From an uncultured Blautia sp. (GTDB taxonomy: Bacteria > Bacillota > Clostridia > Lachnospirales > Lachnospiraceae): 6,119 bases of DNA. Below, one piece after another: positions 1 to 6,094 of this stretch. The notes beneath the pieces were generated by a model. That model saw nothing but the letters and a program-made list of their open reading frames with translations, did not search any database and was not told the origin of the DNA. How positions within the stretch are numbered: the stretch's first letter is position 1; the number at the start of each line of letters is the position of its first letter. Location: assembly GCA_934402155.1 (NCBI GenBank), contig CAKRTP010000106.1, forward strand, positions 1 to 6,119. The letters are read 5' to 3'. Made by a program: the position numbers and the translations under genes.

Positions 1-5
1 GTCAT
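1..5 (-). CDS. Possible start of a further minus-strand gene, cut by the window edge
   Basis: A minus-strand ATG lies at 5..3, 36 bases after the mtaB stop codon, and only two more bases of the gene would be inside the window. An AAGGA followed by GTGAG lies upstream on the minus strand (about 11 bases and 5 bases from the ATG respectively), a usable but not ideal ribosome binding site. No terminator hairpin separates it from mtaB, so co-transcription is likely if the gene is real. From memory of Lachnospiraceae gene order, mtaB is often followed by the small IreB-family phosphoprotein gene and ruvX. A first codon ATG followed by AC would allow Met-Thr, which does not contradict this, but two codons cannot identify anything. 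Confidence 0.3.
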
Positions 6-41
6 TTTCTCTCACGTCCTTAATAAGATTTCTTCTTTATT

Positions 42-1373
42 CTAATATAATTCTTCACAAATTGCAAGAAGCACATGCTCATCTGCAAAATCAACCGCTT
101 TTGCCATTACAAGATCATTGACATTATGGGCATCTGTCTTCTCGATCACAGCACGCACATATTCTTTACTGTGTGCCATAAAGTATGTCTTTCCATTAAG
201 TTCCACTTCCTCCTCAAGAAGCAGTTCCAGTGTCTTCCCTATCATGGATGTTTCATATTCTTTTGCGCGGATCTCATGCAGGGCGATCATTTTTTCACTT
301 CTGCCTGCTTTGACAGCTTCCGTAAGCTGTCCGTCCATAGCTGCCGCCTTTGTTCCCTGTCTTCTTGAATATTTGAAAATATGCGTCTCATAGAAGTGGA
401 TATTTTTTACAAATTCGTAAGATTTTTCAAAATCCTCTTCTGTCTCCATCGGGAATCCCACGATCACATCTGTCGTAAGTGCCGGTGCCGGATAAAATTC
501 ACGGATAAGCTCACATTTTTCCGCATATTCCGCTGCACTGTATCTGCGGTTCATATCTTTAAGTGTCTTGTCACATCCGCTCTGCAGAGAAAGATGAAAA
601 TGCGGGCATACCTTAGGAAGTGCGGAAATCCCCTCCATAAATTCTTCTGTGATGATACGTGGTTCCAGAGAACCCAGACGGATTCTCCGGATGCCATCCA
701 CCTCATGAACTGCCTGGATCAGTGACAGAAGGCTCTCTCTTTCCTCTTCTTTGAAATCCACCCCATAGGAACTTAAATGAATTCCGGTCAGCACAACTTC
801 TCTGTATCCTTTTGAAGCAAGTACCTGTACTTCTTCCAGTACTTCAGCAATCTTTCTGCTGCGCACACGTCCTCTTGCATAAGGGATGATACAATAAGTA
901 CAGAACTGATTGCATCCGTCCTGAACCTTGATGTAAGCACGCACATGCTCCGCAGTATATCCTATGGAAAGATCTTCATATTCTTTTGTCTTGTTGATCT
1001 CAATTACCTTTGCTTTTTTGATGTGTTCCTTTTCATATTCTTCCAGTGCTTCTACGATTCTCTTTTTCTGATTGTTTCCAAGAATCAGATCCACAGCACT
1101 GTCTTCTTCCAGTTTCTGTGTATCCGTCTGAACATAGCATCCTGTTGCCACAACAATGGCATCTGGATTCATTTTCTTTGCCTTATGGAGCATCTGTCTG
1201 GATTTGCGGTCTGCAATATTGGTGACTGTGCAGGTATTGATAAGATAAATATCTGCTCCTTCTTCAAAAGGAACGATCTCATATCCTGCTTTTTCCAGAA
1301 GCTGCTGCATGGCCTCTACTTCATATGCATTTACTTTGCAGCCCAGGTTGTGGAGGGCAACTTTTTTACTCAT
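42..1373 (-). CDS. mtaB: MtaB: tRNA N6-threonylcarbamoyladenosine(37) C2-methylthiotransferase
   Basis: Radical-SAM enzyme that converts t6A37 to ms2t6A37 in tRNAs reading ANN codons; it acts in the cytoplasm and carries two 4Fe-4S clusters. The 443 residues have the full three-part build. The N-terminal MTTase domain holds Cys12 (LGCKVN), Cys48 (NTCTVT) and Cys79 (TGCY), which bind the auxiliary cluster. The radical-SAM core has the CxxxCxxC motif at Cys154, Cys158 and Cys161 (GCNQFCTYC), followed by ARGRVRSR. A C-terminal TRAM-like RNA-binding region spans about residues 375-440. The LGCKVN start and CTVTN motif fit the MtaB (Bacillus YqeV) branch better than MiaB or the ribosomal RimO. Length is normal for the branch. 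The ATG at 1373 has GAGG six bases upstream, and the stop is TAG. It follows thiI on the same strand but is separated from it by the HPr-like gene, so it probably has its own promoter. Confidence 0.95.
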   Translation of the reverse strand: MSKKVALHNLGCKVNAYEVEAMQQLLEKAGYEIVPFEEGADIYLINTCTVTNIADRKSRQMLHKAKKMNPDAIVVATGCYVQTDTQKLEEDSAVDLILGNNQKKRIVEALEEYEKEHIKKAKVIEINKTKEYEDLSIGYTAEHVRAYIKVQDGCNQFCTYCIIPYARGRVRSRKIAEVLEEVQVLASKGYREVVLTGIHLSSYGVDFKEEERESLLSLIQAVHEVDGIRRIRLGSLEPRIITEEFMEGISALPKVCPHFHLSLQSGCDKTLKDMNRRYSAAEYAEKCELIREFYPAPALTTDVIVGFPMETEEDFEKSYEFVKNIHFYETHIFKYSRRQGTKAAAMDGQLTEAVKAGRSEKMIALHEIRAKEYETSMIGKTLELLLEEEVELNGKTYFMAHSKEYVRAVIEKTDAHNVNDLVMAKAVDFADEHVLLAICEELY

Positions 1374-1416
1374 ATTTTACCTCGAACATTCTTTTAGTTG
1401 TTTTTTTTCAGAATTT

Positions 1417-1446
1417 GTTATACTTTTTAACCGAAATTTCATTATA
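1417..1446 (-). promoter_or_regulatory. Weak candidate promoter region for mtaB
   Basis: On the minus strand this AT-rich stretch holds a perfect TATAAT (1446..1441) and, further downstream, TATAAC (1422..1417). Neither has a convincing -35 hexamer 16-18 bases upstream. Either would give an mtaB leader of roughly 35-60 bases. mtaB needs a promoter somewhere here because the gene upstream of it runs the other way and the thiI-side hairpin intervenes. Which element is used cannot be decided by eye. Confidence 0.3.
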
Positions 1447-1453
1447 TTTTCCC

Positions 1454-1482
1454 TTGACTTTTTCAGGGGGTACAGGTAAGAT
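1454..1482 (+). promoter_or_regulatory. Sigma-A-type promoter of the HPr-like gene
   Basis: TTGACT at 1454-1459 matches the -35 consensus in five of six bases. It is followed, after exactly 17 bases, by TAAGAT at 1477-1482 (four of six to the -10 consensus). Transcription would begin near 1489, leaving a leader of about 30 bases that contains the ribosome binding site and has no room for a riboswitch. I see no cre-like catabolite site in or near it. Confidence 0.6.
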
Positions 1483-1501
1483 TACTGATGAAAGAATATA
1501 A

Positions 1502-1508
1502 AAGGAGG
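1502..1508 (+). promoter_or_regulatory. Strong Shine-Dalgarno of the HPr-like gene
   Basis: AAGGAGG is a seven-base match to the 16S rRNA 3' end, ten bases before the ATG at 1519. It fixes the start of this short gene and suggests efficient translation. Confidence 0.8.
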
Positions 1509-1518
1509 ATTTAGTATA

Positions 1519-1755
1519 ATGAAAACATTAAAGATTTCTCTGAACTCCATCGATAAAGTGAAGGCATTTGTAAACGAGATCAGCAAATTCGACTGTGATT
1601 TTGATCTGGTATCCGGAAGATATGTGATCGATGCCAAATCTATCATGGGTATCTTCAGCCTTGATCTTTCCAAACCGATCAACCTGAACATCCACGCAGA
1701 GGGAACTACTCTTGATTCTATCCTGGCTGTTGTTGAGCCATATGTCATTGAGTGA
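1519..1755 (+). CDS. HPr-family protein lacking the catalytic histidine (Crh-like)
   Basis: A 78-residue HPr-fold protein. HPr carries phosphate from enzyme I to sugar-transport enzymes on His15 and is switched by HPr kinase on Ser46. Aligned without gaps to Bacillus HPr on the shared SIMG motif, this protein keeps the regulatory segment AKSIMGIFSL (Ser41 equals Ser46) and the later IHAEG strand. The active-site HARP, however, becomes SIDK at residues 10-13, with Ser10 in the place of His15. It therefore cannot work as an ordinary phosphocarrier. The best-known precedent is Bacillus Crh, which also lost His15, kept Ser46 and acts as a co-repressor of CcpA; a like role here is inference. The N-terminus is about five residues shorter than HPr, which does not disturb the register. 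It has its own promoter, strong ribosome binding site and terminator, and is the only plus-strand gene, convergent with thiI and divergent from mtaB. No other PTS gene is in view. The family call is firm; the role is not known. Confidence 0.85.
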   Translation: MKTLKISLNSIDKVKAFVNEISKFDCDFDLVSGRYVIDAKSIMGIFSLDLSKPINLNIHAEGTTLDSILAVVEPYVIE

Positions 1756-1766
1756 TCCTGCATCGT

Positions 1767-1783
1767 TCCGGTTTCTGACCGGA
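1767..1783 (+). other. Small perfect hairpin after the HPr-like stop codon
   Basis: TCCGGT (1767-1772) and ACCGGA (1778-1783) form a perfect six-base stem with a five-base loop, beginning 11 bases past the stop. No T-run follows, so it is not a terminator by itself. It could stabilise the 3' end of the mRNA ahead of the real terminator, or be chance. Confidence 0.4.
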
Positions 1784-1799
1784 CATATTCGACAGTTTT

Positions 1800-1841
1800 A
1801 AAACAGCTTCATTGTGCAACCACATATGAAGCTGTTTTTTT
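1800..1841 (+). terminator. Rho-independent terminator between the convergent HPr-like and thiI genes
   Basis: A 13-bp perfect stem pairs 1800-1812 with 1826-1838. Four further pairs (TGTG 1813-1816 with CACA 1821-1824) continue past a single-base bulge to a CAAC loop. On the plus strand the stem runs into seven T (1835-1841), a good terminator for the HPr-like gene. On the minus strand the same stem ends in only four T and then four A, so it should also stop thiI transcripts, but less well. The thiI stop codon is just 10 bases to the right of the T-run. Confidence 0.85.
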
Positions 1842-1850
1842 GTGCTTATT

Positions 1851-3032
1851 TTACTGGATATCGATGATTTCTGTTGTAGCCAGTGCCTCTTCCATCAGCT
1901 GATCGATCTTTTCATTCAGTTTCTCCTCTGATCTGCGGATCACCTTGAGGTTCGGTTTTGTCACCGGATGTTTTGCGACAAAAATCGTGCAGCAGTCTTC
2001 AAACGGCTGAATAGAAGTCTCAAATGTATTGATCTTTCTGGAAATCTGAACGATTTCTTCTTTGTCGAAACCGATCACCGGACGATATACCGGAAGCTCG
2101 CAGGCTTCATCTGTTGCCGCCAGACTCTGCAGGGTCTGACTTGCCACCTGACCGATACTCTCTCCTGTAATAAGTCCAAGACATTTGTCTTTGCGGGCAA
2201 AATGTTCTGCAATACGCATCATATAACGGCGCATGATGATCGTCAGTTCCTCATGTGGACACTGATCATAAATATAAAGCTGGATATCTGTAAAGTTAAC
2301 TACATGAAGGCGGATCGGACCACTGTAACGGGCTACCAGCTTTGCAAGATCTACAACCTTCTGTTTCGCACGCTCACTGGTATATGGCGGAGCATGGAAA
2401 TAAACCGCCTCTATCTTGACGCCGCGTTTTGCGATCATATATCCAGCTACCGGACTGTCAATACCTCCGGAAAGAAGAAGCATTGCTTTTCCGTTTGTTC
2501 CGATCGGCATTCCTCCCGGTCCCGGTATAGTCTCTGAATATACATAGATCTTGTCGCGGATCTCTACAGATAATGTCATCTCCGGATGGTGTACATCAAC
2601 AGATGCCTGTGGGAACGCATCCAGGATCTTTTCTCCGATCCCTGCGCTGACCTCCATGGAAGTGATCGGATAGGACTTCTTCGCTCTTCTTGTATACACC
2701 TTGAAGCTTCCTGCATATCCCGGATACCTTGCTTCCATGTAAGATACGACATCCTTCGCCATCTGGTCAAATCCCTGATCATCATAGATCACAACCGGGC
2801 TGATGCCCACGATACCGAACACACGCTGCAGAGCCTCTACAGCCTCATCAAAATCGTATTTTTCAGGGCAGAACACATATACACGGCCCTGCTCCTTTGT
2901 CACTGTAAATTCGCCCTCTACCGGCTCCAGAGCCAGTTTCATCTGTTTTACAAGGGCATCTTCAAAAAGATATCTGTTTTTTCCCTTGATGGCGATCTCT
3001 GCATATTTGATCAAAAATGCATGAAATATCAT
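1851..3032 (-). CDS. thiI: ThiI: tRNA uracil 4-sulfurtransferase, short form without rhodanese domain
   Basis: Makes 4-thiouridine at tRNA position 8, a near-UV sensor: it adenylates U8 with ATP and then replaces the activated oxygen with sulfur. In some bacteria ThiI also serves thiamine thiazole synthesis. The 393 residues show an N-terminal ferredoxin-like and THUMP region (about 1-165) that binds tRNA. A PP-loop ATPase domain follows from about residue 175, with the signature SGGIDSP at 188-194 and the conserved GESIGQVASQT at 290-300. Cys347 and Cys348 lie in the conserved stretch PFEDCC and are candidates for the catalytic cysteine equivalent to Cys344 of E. coli ThiI. The rhodanese domain that extends the E. 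coli enzyme to about 480 residues is absent, as in Bacillus, where the adjacent cysteine desulfurase supplies the persulfide. That gene lies 14 bases upstream here. An AGGAGG six bases before the ATG fixes the start. Confidence 0.96.
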   Translation of the reverse strand: MIFHAFLIKYAEIAIKGKNRYLFEDALVKQMKLALEPVEGEFTVTKEQGRVYVFCPEKYDFDEAVEALQRVFGIVGISPVVIYDDQGFDQMAKDVVSYMEARYPGYAGSFKVYTRRAKKSYPITSMEVSAGIGEKILDAFPQASVDVHHPEMTLSVEIRDKIYVYSETIPGPGGMPIGTNGKAMLLLSGGIDSPVAGYMIAKRGVKIEAVYFHAPPYTSERAKQKVVDLAKLVARYSGPIRLHVVNFTDIQLYIYDQCPHEELTIIMRRYMMRIAEHFARKDKCLGLITGESIGQVASQTLQSLAATDEACELPVYRPVIGFDKEEIVQISRKINTFETSIQPFEDCCTIFVAKHPVTKPNLKVIRRSEEKLNEKIDQLMEEALATTEIIDIQ

Positions 3033-3046
3033 ACTGTTCCTCCTGA

Positions 3047-4201
3047 TTATTTTCTTGAATAGCGTCTGAGCATCGGAACCAGAGTTTTCATGGTCTCCAG
3101 GAAATAGTCTGCTTCTTCGATGGTATTTTCTTCACAGAAACTTAAGCGTACAGTGCTTTCGATCTGGTCTTTGGACATGCCCATCGCACTTAGAGTAGCA
3201 CTTGGTTTTCTCTTGTGACTGGAACATGCACTTCCGGCAGAAATATAAATTTCTCTGTCCTCAAGAGAATGAAGCAGCACTTCACTTCGAACTCCCATAA
3301 CACTGATGCTCAGAATCTGCGGTGCACCCTCACGGAGAGGCATTCCATTGATACGGATATCCTCTATCTGAGAAAGTCCCTCTGCAATGTGTTCCTTCAG
3401 CTGGTACATGCGCTCTACATTCTCATCCAGATTCTTATAAATCTGTCCTGCAGCTACACCAAGCCCTGCAATACCCGGCACATTATCTGTTCCGGAACGC
3501 ATACCGCTCTGCTGTCCGCCACCCAGGATCTGCGGAATGATCCTTACTTTTTCATTGACATAAAGAAATCCGACACCTTTCGGTCCGTGGATCTTGTGTC
3601 CGCTGACTGCAAGAAGATCGATCCCCATCTTTTTCGGATAGATGCGGTATTTGCCAAATCCCTGGATCGCATCCACATGATAAAGTGCCTTCGGACTCTT
3701 TTCGTGAACCATCTTTGCAATCTCTTCTACAGGCATCACTGCACCAACTTCGTTATTTACAAGCATGGTAGAGACCATGATCGTATCAGGTCTCAGAACA
3801 GCCTCCAGTGTATTCATTTTCACTCTTCCCTGCTCATCGACCGGAAGATAAGTGATCTCGAATCCCTGCTCCTGAAGATACAGTGCCGGCTGACTGACTG
3901 CTGCATGCTCCACAGATGTGATGATAATGTGGTTTCCGTTTCTCTTGTTTGCCATTGCACCACCGATAAGTGCAAGATTATCAGACTCGGTGCCTCCTGA
4001 TGTAAACAGGATTTCTTTTTCCTGCACTTTCAAGATACCGGCAATGGTCTTTGTTGCTTCTTTTACATATTTTTCCGCATCCACACCCTTAAGATGCATG
4101 GCAGAAGGATTTCCAAAATCCTCTGTCATCGTCTTCACTACGATGTCTTTGACAGAATCGTAGCATCTGGTGGTGGCGGAATTATCAAAATAAACTTCCA
4201 T
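3047..4201 (-). CDS. Cysteine desulfurase, NifS/IscS family, probable sulfur donor for ThiI
   Basis: PLP enzyme that takes sulfur from L-cysteine as a persulfide on an active-site cysteine, releasing alanine. The 384 residues carry the class V aminotransferase features. These are FDNSATT at the N-terminus, the glycine-rich TSGGTESDN (67-75), the PLP-stacking His99 (VEHAA), Asp177 and Gln180 (VDAIQ), the Schiff-base Lys203 in SGHKIHGPKG, RSGTDN (235-240), and the sulfur-carrying Cys326 in the loop SAGSACSS. The gene lies 14 bases upstream of thiI. This pairing is known from Bacillus, where the partner desulfurase (NifZ) serves ThiI, so 4-thiouridine synthesis is the best guess. No IscU/SufU scaffold or mnmA is in the window; Fe-S assembly or a wider sulfur-donor role is not excluded, and for that reason no symbol is given. 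The GAGGAG site ends only three bases before the ATG, a rather short spacing that might lower its translation relative to thiI. Stop TAA. Confidence 0.94.
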   Translation of the reverse strand: MEVYFDNSATTRCYDSVKDIVVKTMTEDFGNPSAMHLKGVDAEKYVKEATKTIAGILKVQEKEILFTSGGTESDNLALIGGAMANKRNGNHIIITSVEHAAVSQPALYLQEQGFEITYLPVDEQGRVKMNTLEAVLRPDTIMVSTMLVNNEVGAVMPVEEIAKMVHEKSPKALYHVDAIQGFGKYRIYPKKMGIDLLAVSGHKIHGPKGVGFLYVNEKVRIIPQILGGGQQSGMRSGTDNVPGIAGLGVAAGQIYKNLDENVERMYQLKEHIAEGLSQIEDIRINGMPLREGAPQILSISVMGVRSEVLLHSLEDREIYISAGSACSSHKRKPSATLSAMGMSKDQIESTVRLSFCEENTIEEADYFLETMKTLVPMLRRYSRK

Positions 4202-4228
4202 AATCTCCTCTTTATTGTTGTATCCGTA

Positions 4229-4972
4229 TTAATTTTCAAGCTGAAACATGAGGACAGACAGAATTGCAAGTCCCGCAGTCTCTGTACGGAGGATCCGTCG
4301 TCCGAGAGTGATCGGCTTTGCTCCTCCATCGATCGCAGCTTCTACTTCTTTTTCTTCAAAACCGCCCTCTGGTCCGATAAAGATTCCGATGGACTGTCCC
4401 GGCTCTATTGATGCAAGAATTTCTTTTGTCTCCTGCATCCCCCTGGCAAGTTCGTAAGGAATCAGTCGGATGTCCATGGATTCGGCATATTTCAGAGCTT
4501 CTTTAAATGTGAGTACCTCATGTACATGCGGAATCAGCATTCGCTTGGACTGCTTTGCCGCACTCTCTGCAATCTGCTGCCAGCGGTCAACTTTTTTGGC
4601 CGCCTTTTTGCCGTCCAGTTTGACCACACAGCGCCTGGTCTCCACAGGGATCACTTCATATACACCAAGTTCGACTGCCTTCTGTATGATCAGTTCCATT
4701 TTATCAGCTTTCGGCAGACCCTGAAACAGGTAAATTCTGCTTGGAAGCTCATAATCCGGTTCCTGGGAATAAATAATGTGAAGGAGCACCTCGTCCGCCT
4801 TAAAATCCTCGATCGTACAGCGATATTCACATTTGCCGCCGTCACTGATCCACAGTTCCTCTCCCTGTTTCATGCGAAGTACATTTGCAATATGATTTAC
4901 ATCAGTTCCTGTGATGTGGATCTGGTGCGCTTCCTCATCAATCTGATGCAGTTCTACAAAAAACCTCTGCAT
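4229..4972 (-). CDS. rsmE: RsmE: 16S rRNA (uracil(1498)-N3)-methyltransferase
   Basis: Methylates N3 of U1498 in the decoding centre of 16S rRNA, using S-adenosylmethionine and acting on the assembled 30S subunit. The 247 residues are the usual family length. The N-terminal PUA-like RNA-binding part starts MQRFFVE and includes HIANVLR (27-33). The C-terminal SPOUT (trefoil-knot) methyltransferase part shows KADKMELIIQKAVELG (88-103), ESAAKQSKR (136-144), the SAM loop IGPEGGF (199-205) and the closing knot motif LGRRILRTETA (223-233). The ATG lies just 4 bases after the prmA stop, and its ribosome binding site AAAGGA (4986..4981) is inside the end of prmA, so translation is likely coupled. prmA-rsmE is a classic pair in Firmicutes. 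Stop TAA; 27 bases separate it from the cysteine desulfurase. Confidence 0.96.
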   Translation of the reverse strand: MQRFFVELHQIDEEAHQIHITGTDVNHIANVLRMKQGEELWISDGGKCEYRCTIEDFKADEVLLHIIYSQEPDYELPSRIYLFQGLPKADKMELIIQKAVELGVYEVIPVETRRCVVKLDGKKAAKKVDRWQQIAESAAKQSKRMLIPHVHEVLTFKEALKYAESMDIRLIPYELARGMQETKEILASIEPGQSIGIFIGPEGGFEEKEVEAAIDGGAKPITLGRRILRTETAGLAILSVLMFQLEN

Positions 4973-4976
4973 GGGA

Positions 4977-5930
4977 TCAGTCCTTTCTTGCAGTTACGCA
5001 GACCCATTCGCCCTGCTTTGTAACTTCTACCAGCGTAAGACCTGCTTTTTCCACTGCTTCTCTGACAACTTCTTCTTTGACATCCAGAATACCGGAAGTA
5101 ATATAATATGCGCCCTTCTTCATCTGATGAACGATCACCGGTGTCAGCGGCACAAGCACATCTGCCAGAATATTGGCAGCCACGATGTCATATCTCTCAT
5201 ATCCAACTTCATTCTGTACTTCTACGTCATCAATGATGTTTCCGATCATCATGTCAAAAAAATCATCCTCAATCTGGTTTGCTTCTTTATTCTCCTGTAC
5301 GGCAGAAACAGCACACGGATCAAGATCAGTTCCTACAACATGACCAGCGCCAAGCTTAAGTGCTGTGATTCCAAGGATTCCGCTTCCGGTTCCCACATCA
5401 AGGATTTCTGCACCGTGAGTCACATATTTCTTAAGCTGACGGATCACAAGCTGTGTAGTCTCATGCATACCTGTTCCAAATGCTGTACCCGGATCAATAT
5501 GAAGGATCATTTTGTCCTTATCCTCCTCTTTGACTTCTTCCCAGGATGGAACGATCAGGATATCATCCACATAAAACTGATGGAAAAATTCCTTCCAGTT
5601 ATTGATCCAGTCCTTATCTTCTGTCTCAGATTCTTCAATCGTACCCTCTCCGATATCCATAAAGGTACGAAGTTCTTCAAGTGCATTTCTGACATCACGA
5701 AGAATGCTTTCTTTATCTGCATCTTCTTCCAGATAGAAGTTCAGGTATGCGATTCCGTCATCTGCCGGTCCTTCCGGCATGATATCAACAAACATCTGTT
5801 CCTTATCTTCTTCTGTGAGCGGCTGATGATCCTGGATCTCAGCACCCTCCACGCCAATCTCTGCCAGTGTGCAGATGATCATGTCCTCTGCTTCTGTCTT
5901 TGTCTTAATGGTAAAACGATTCCATTTCAT
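4977..5930 (-). CDS. prmA: PrmA: ribosomal protein L11 methyltransferase
   Basis: SAM-dependent enzyme that methylates amino groups (the N-terminus and lysines) of ribosomal protein L11. The 317 residues have two parts. An N-terminal L11-recognition domain (about 1-125) is acidic here and contains the linker WINNWKEFFHQF (108-119). The catalytic Rossmann domain carries DPGTAFGTGMHETT (146-159), the SAM-binding loop DVGTGSG (178-184), TDLDP (201-205) and NILADVL (253-259), the family's version of the NPPY-like substrate motif. Length is slightly above the E. coli enzyme (293), mostly from the acidic N-terminal region. The ATG at 5930 has AGGAG ten bases upstream. It is the first gene of the apparent operon with rsmE, the desulfurase gene and thiI. 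The enzyme is dispensable in species where it was tested, so its leading place in the operon says more about gene order than importance. Confidence 0.96.
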   Translation of the reverse strand: MKWNRFTIKTKTEAEDMIICTLAEIGVEGAEIQDHQPLTEEDKEQMFVDIMPEGPADDGIAYLNFYLEEDADKESILRDVRNALEELRTFMDIGEGTIEESETEDKDWINNWKEFFHQFYVDDILIVPSWEEVKEEDKDKMILHIDPGTAFGTGMHETTQLVIRQLKKYVTHGAEILDVGTGSGILGITALKLGAGHVVGTDLDPCAVSAVQENKEANQIEDDFFDMMIGNIIDDVEVQNEVGYERYDIVAANILADVLVPLTPVIVHQMKKGAYYITSGILDVKEEVVREAVEKAGLTLVEVTKQGEWVCVTARKD

Positions 5931-5988
5931 ATATTATAATCTCCTGTCTATTGTATGCGACAATTTTCCGAATGTTTGGCGGGTTCCA

Positions 5989-6031
5989 AGAGCAAATGTT
6001 CTATCGTACAAGCACAAATAGCTTTTGTTCT
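5989..6031 (-). promoter_or_regulatory. Candidate promoter and SOS-box-like repeat pair in the prmA leader
   Basis: On the minus strand two 12-bp direct repeats occur 29 bp apart, AGAACAAAAGCT (6031..6020) and AGAACATTTGCT (6002..5991), identical at nine of 12 positions. The second, with one more flanking pair (5989-6002), is a 14-bp near-palindrome one base from AGAACATTTGTTCT, the shape of Gram-positive LexA sites (GAAC-N4-GTTC). Between the repeats lies TACGAT (6008..6003), a four-of-six -10 hexamer. The AGAACA of the first repeat sits exactly 17 bases before it as a three-of-six -35. If this promoter is used, transcription starts near 5996 and the second repeat overlaps the start site, where a repressor would block. 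The hexamers are weak, so both promoter and operator are tentative. Confidence 0.35.
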
Positions 6032-6064
6032 TTTAACCCTGGTATCTAATATACATGAAAGCAC

Positions 6065-6094
6065 AAAAAAAGAAAAGAGGGAAACCCTCTTTTC
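6065..6094 (-). terminator. Strong terminator of the gene upstream of prmA
   Basis: A perfect 10-bp stem pairs 6072-6081 with 6085-6094 around an AAA loop. On the minus strand it is followed at once by seven T (6071..6065). It therefore ends a minus-strand gene that lies beyond the right edge and isolates the prmA operon from it. The 25 bases to its right (6095-6119) contain an in-line TAA (6116..6114) that could be that gene's stop codon, though the reading frame cannot be known. Confidence 0.88.

Noticed and set aside
1381..1420. Imperfect hairpin (AAC+ATTCT with AGAAT+GTT) in the mtaB leader
   Set aside because: Eight pairs with a two-base bulge and a 17-base A-rich loop; too weak and AT-rich to claim as a regulatory structure.
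1482..1763. Minus-strand open frame of 93 codons opposite the HPr-like gene
   Set aside because: The plus-strand frame has a promoter, an AAGGAGG site and a clear HPr motif; the minus frame has none of these.
3215..4000. Plus-strand open frame of 261 codons inside the cysteine desulfurase gene
   Set aside because: Antisense shadow of a gene with all catalytic residues in place; low-complexity-like composition and no family resemblance.
4971..5939. Plus-strand open frame of 322 codons covering prmA
   Set aside because: It is the exact antisense of a fully motif-supported prmA. The translation is rich in Cys, His, Phe and Ile with no recognisable domain, and it starts without a convincing ribosome binding site.
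5950..5955. TACAAT on the minus strand as a -10 box for prmA
   Set aside because: A good hexamer, but transcription would begin inside the ribosome binding site at 5945..5941 and there is no -35 better than three of six.
5970..5993. TTGGAACCCGCC on the minus strand, reminiscent of the T-box TGGNACC signature
   Set aside because: There is no specifier stem-loop upstream and no terminator between it and prmA; the leader is too short for a T-box, and prmA is not an amino-acid gene.
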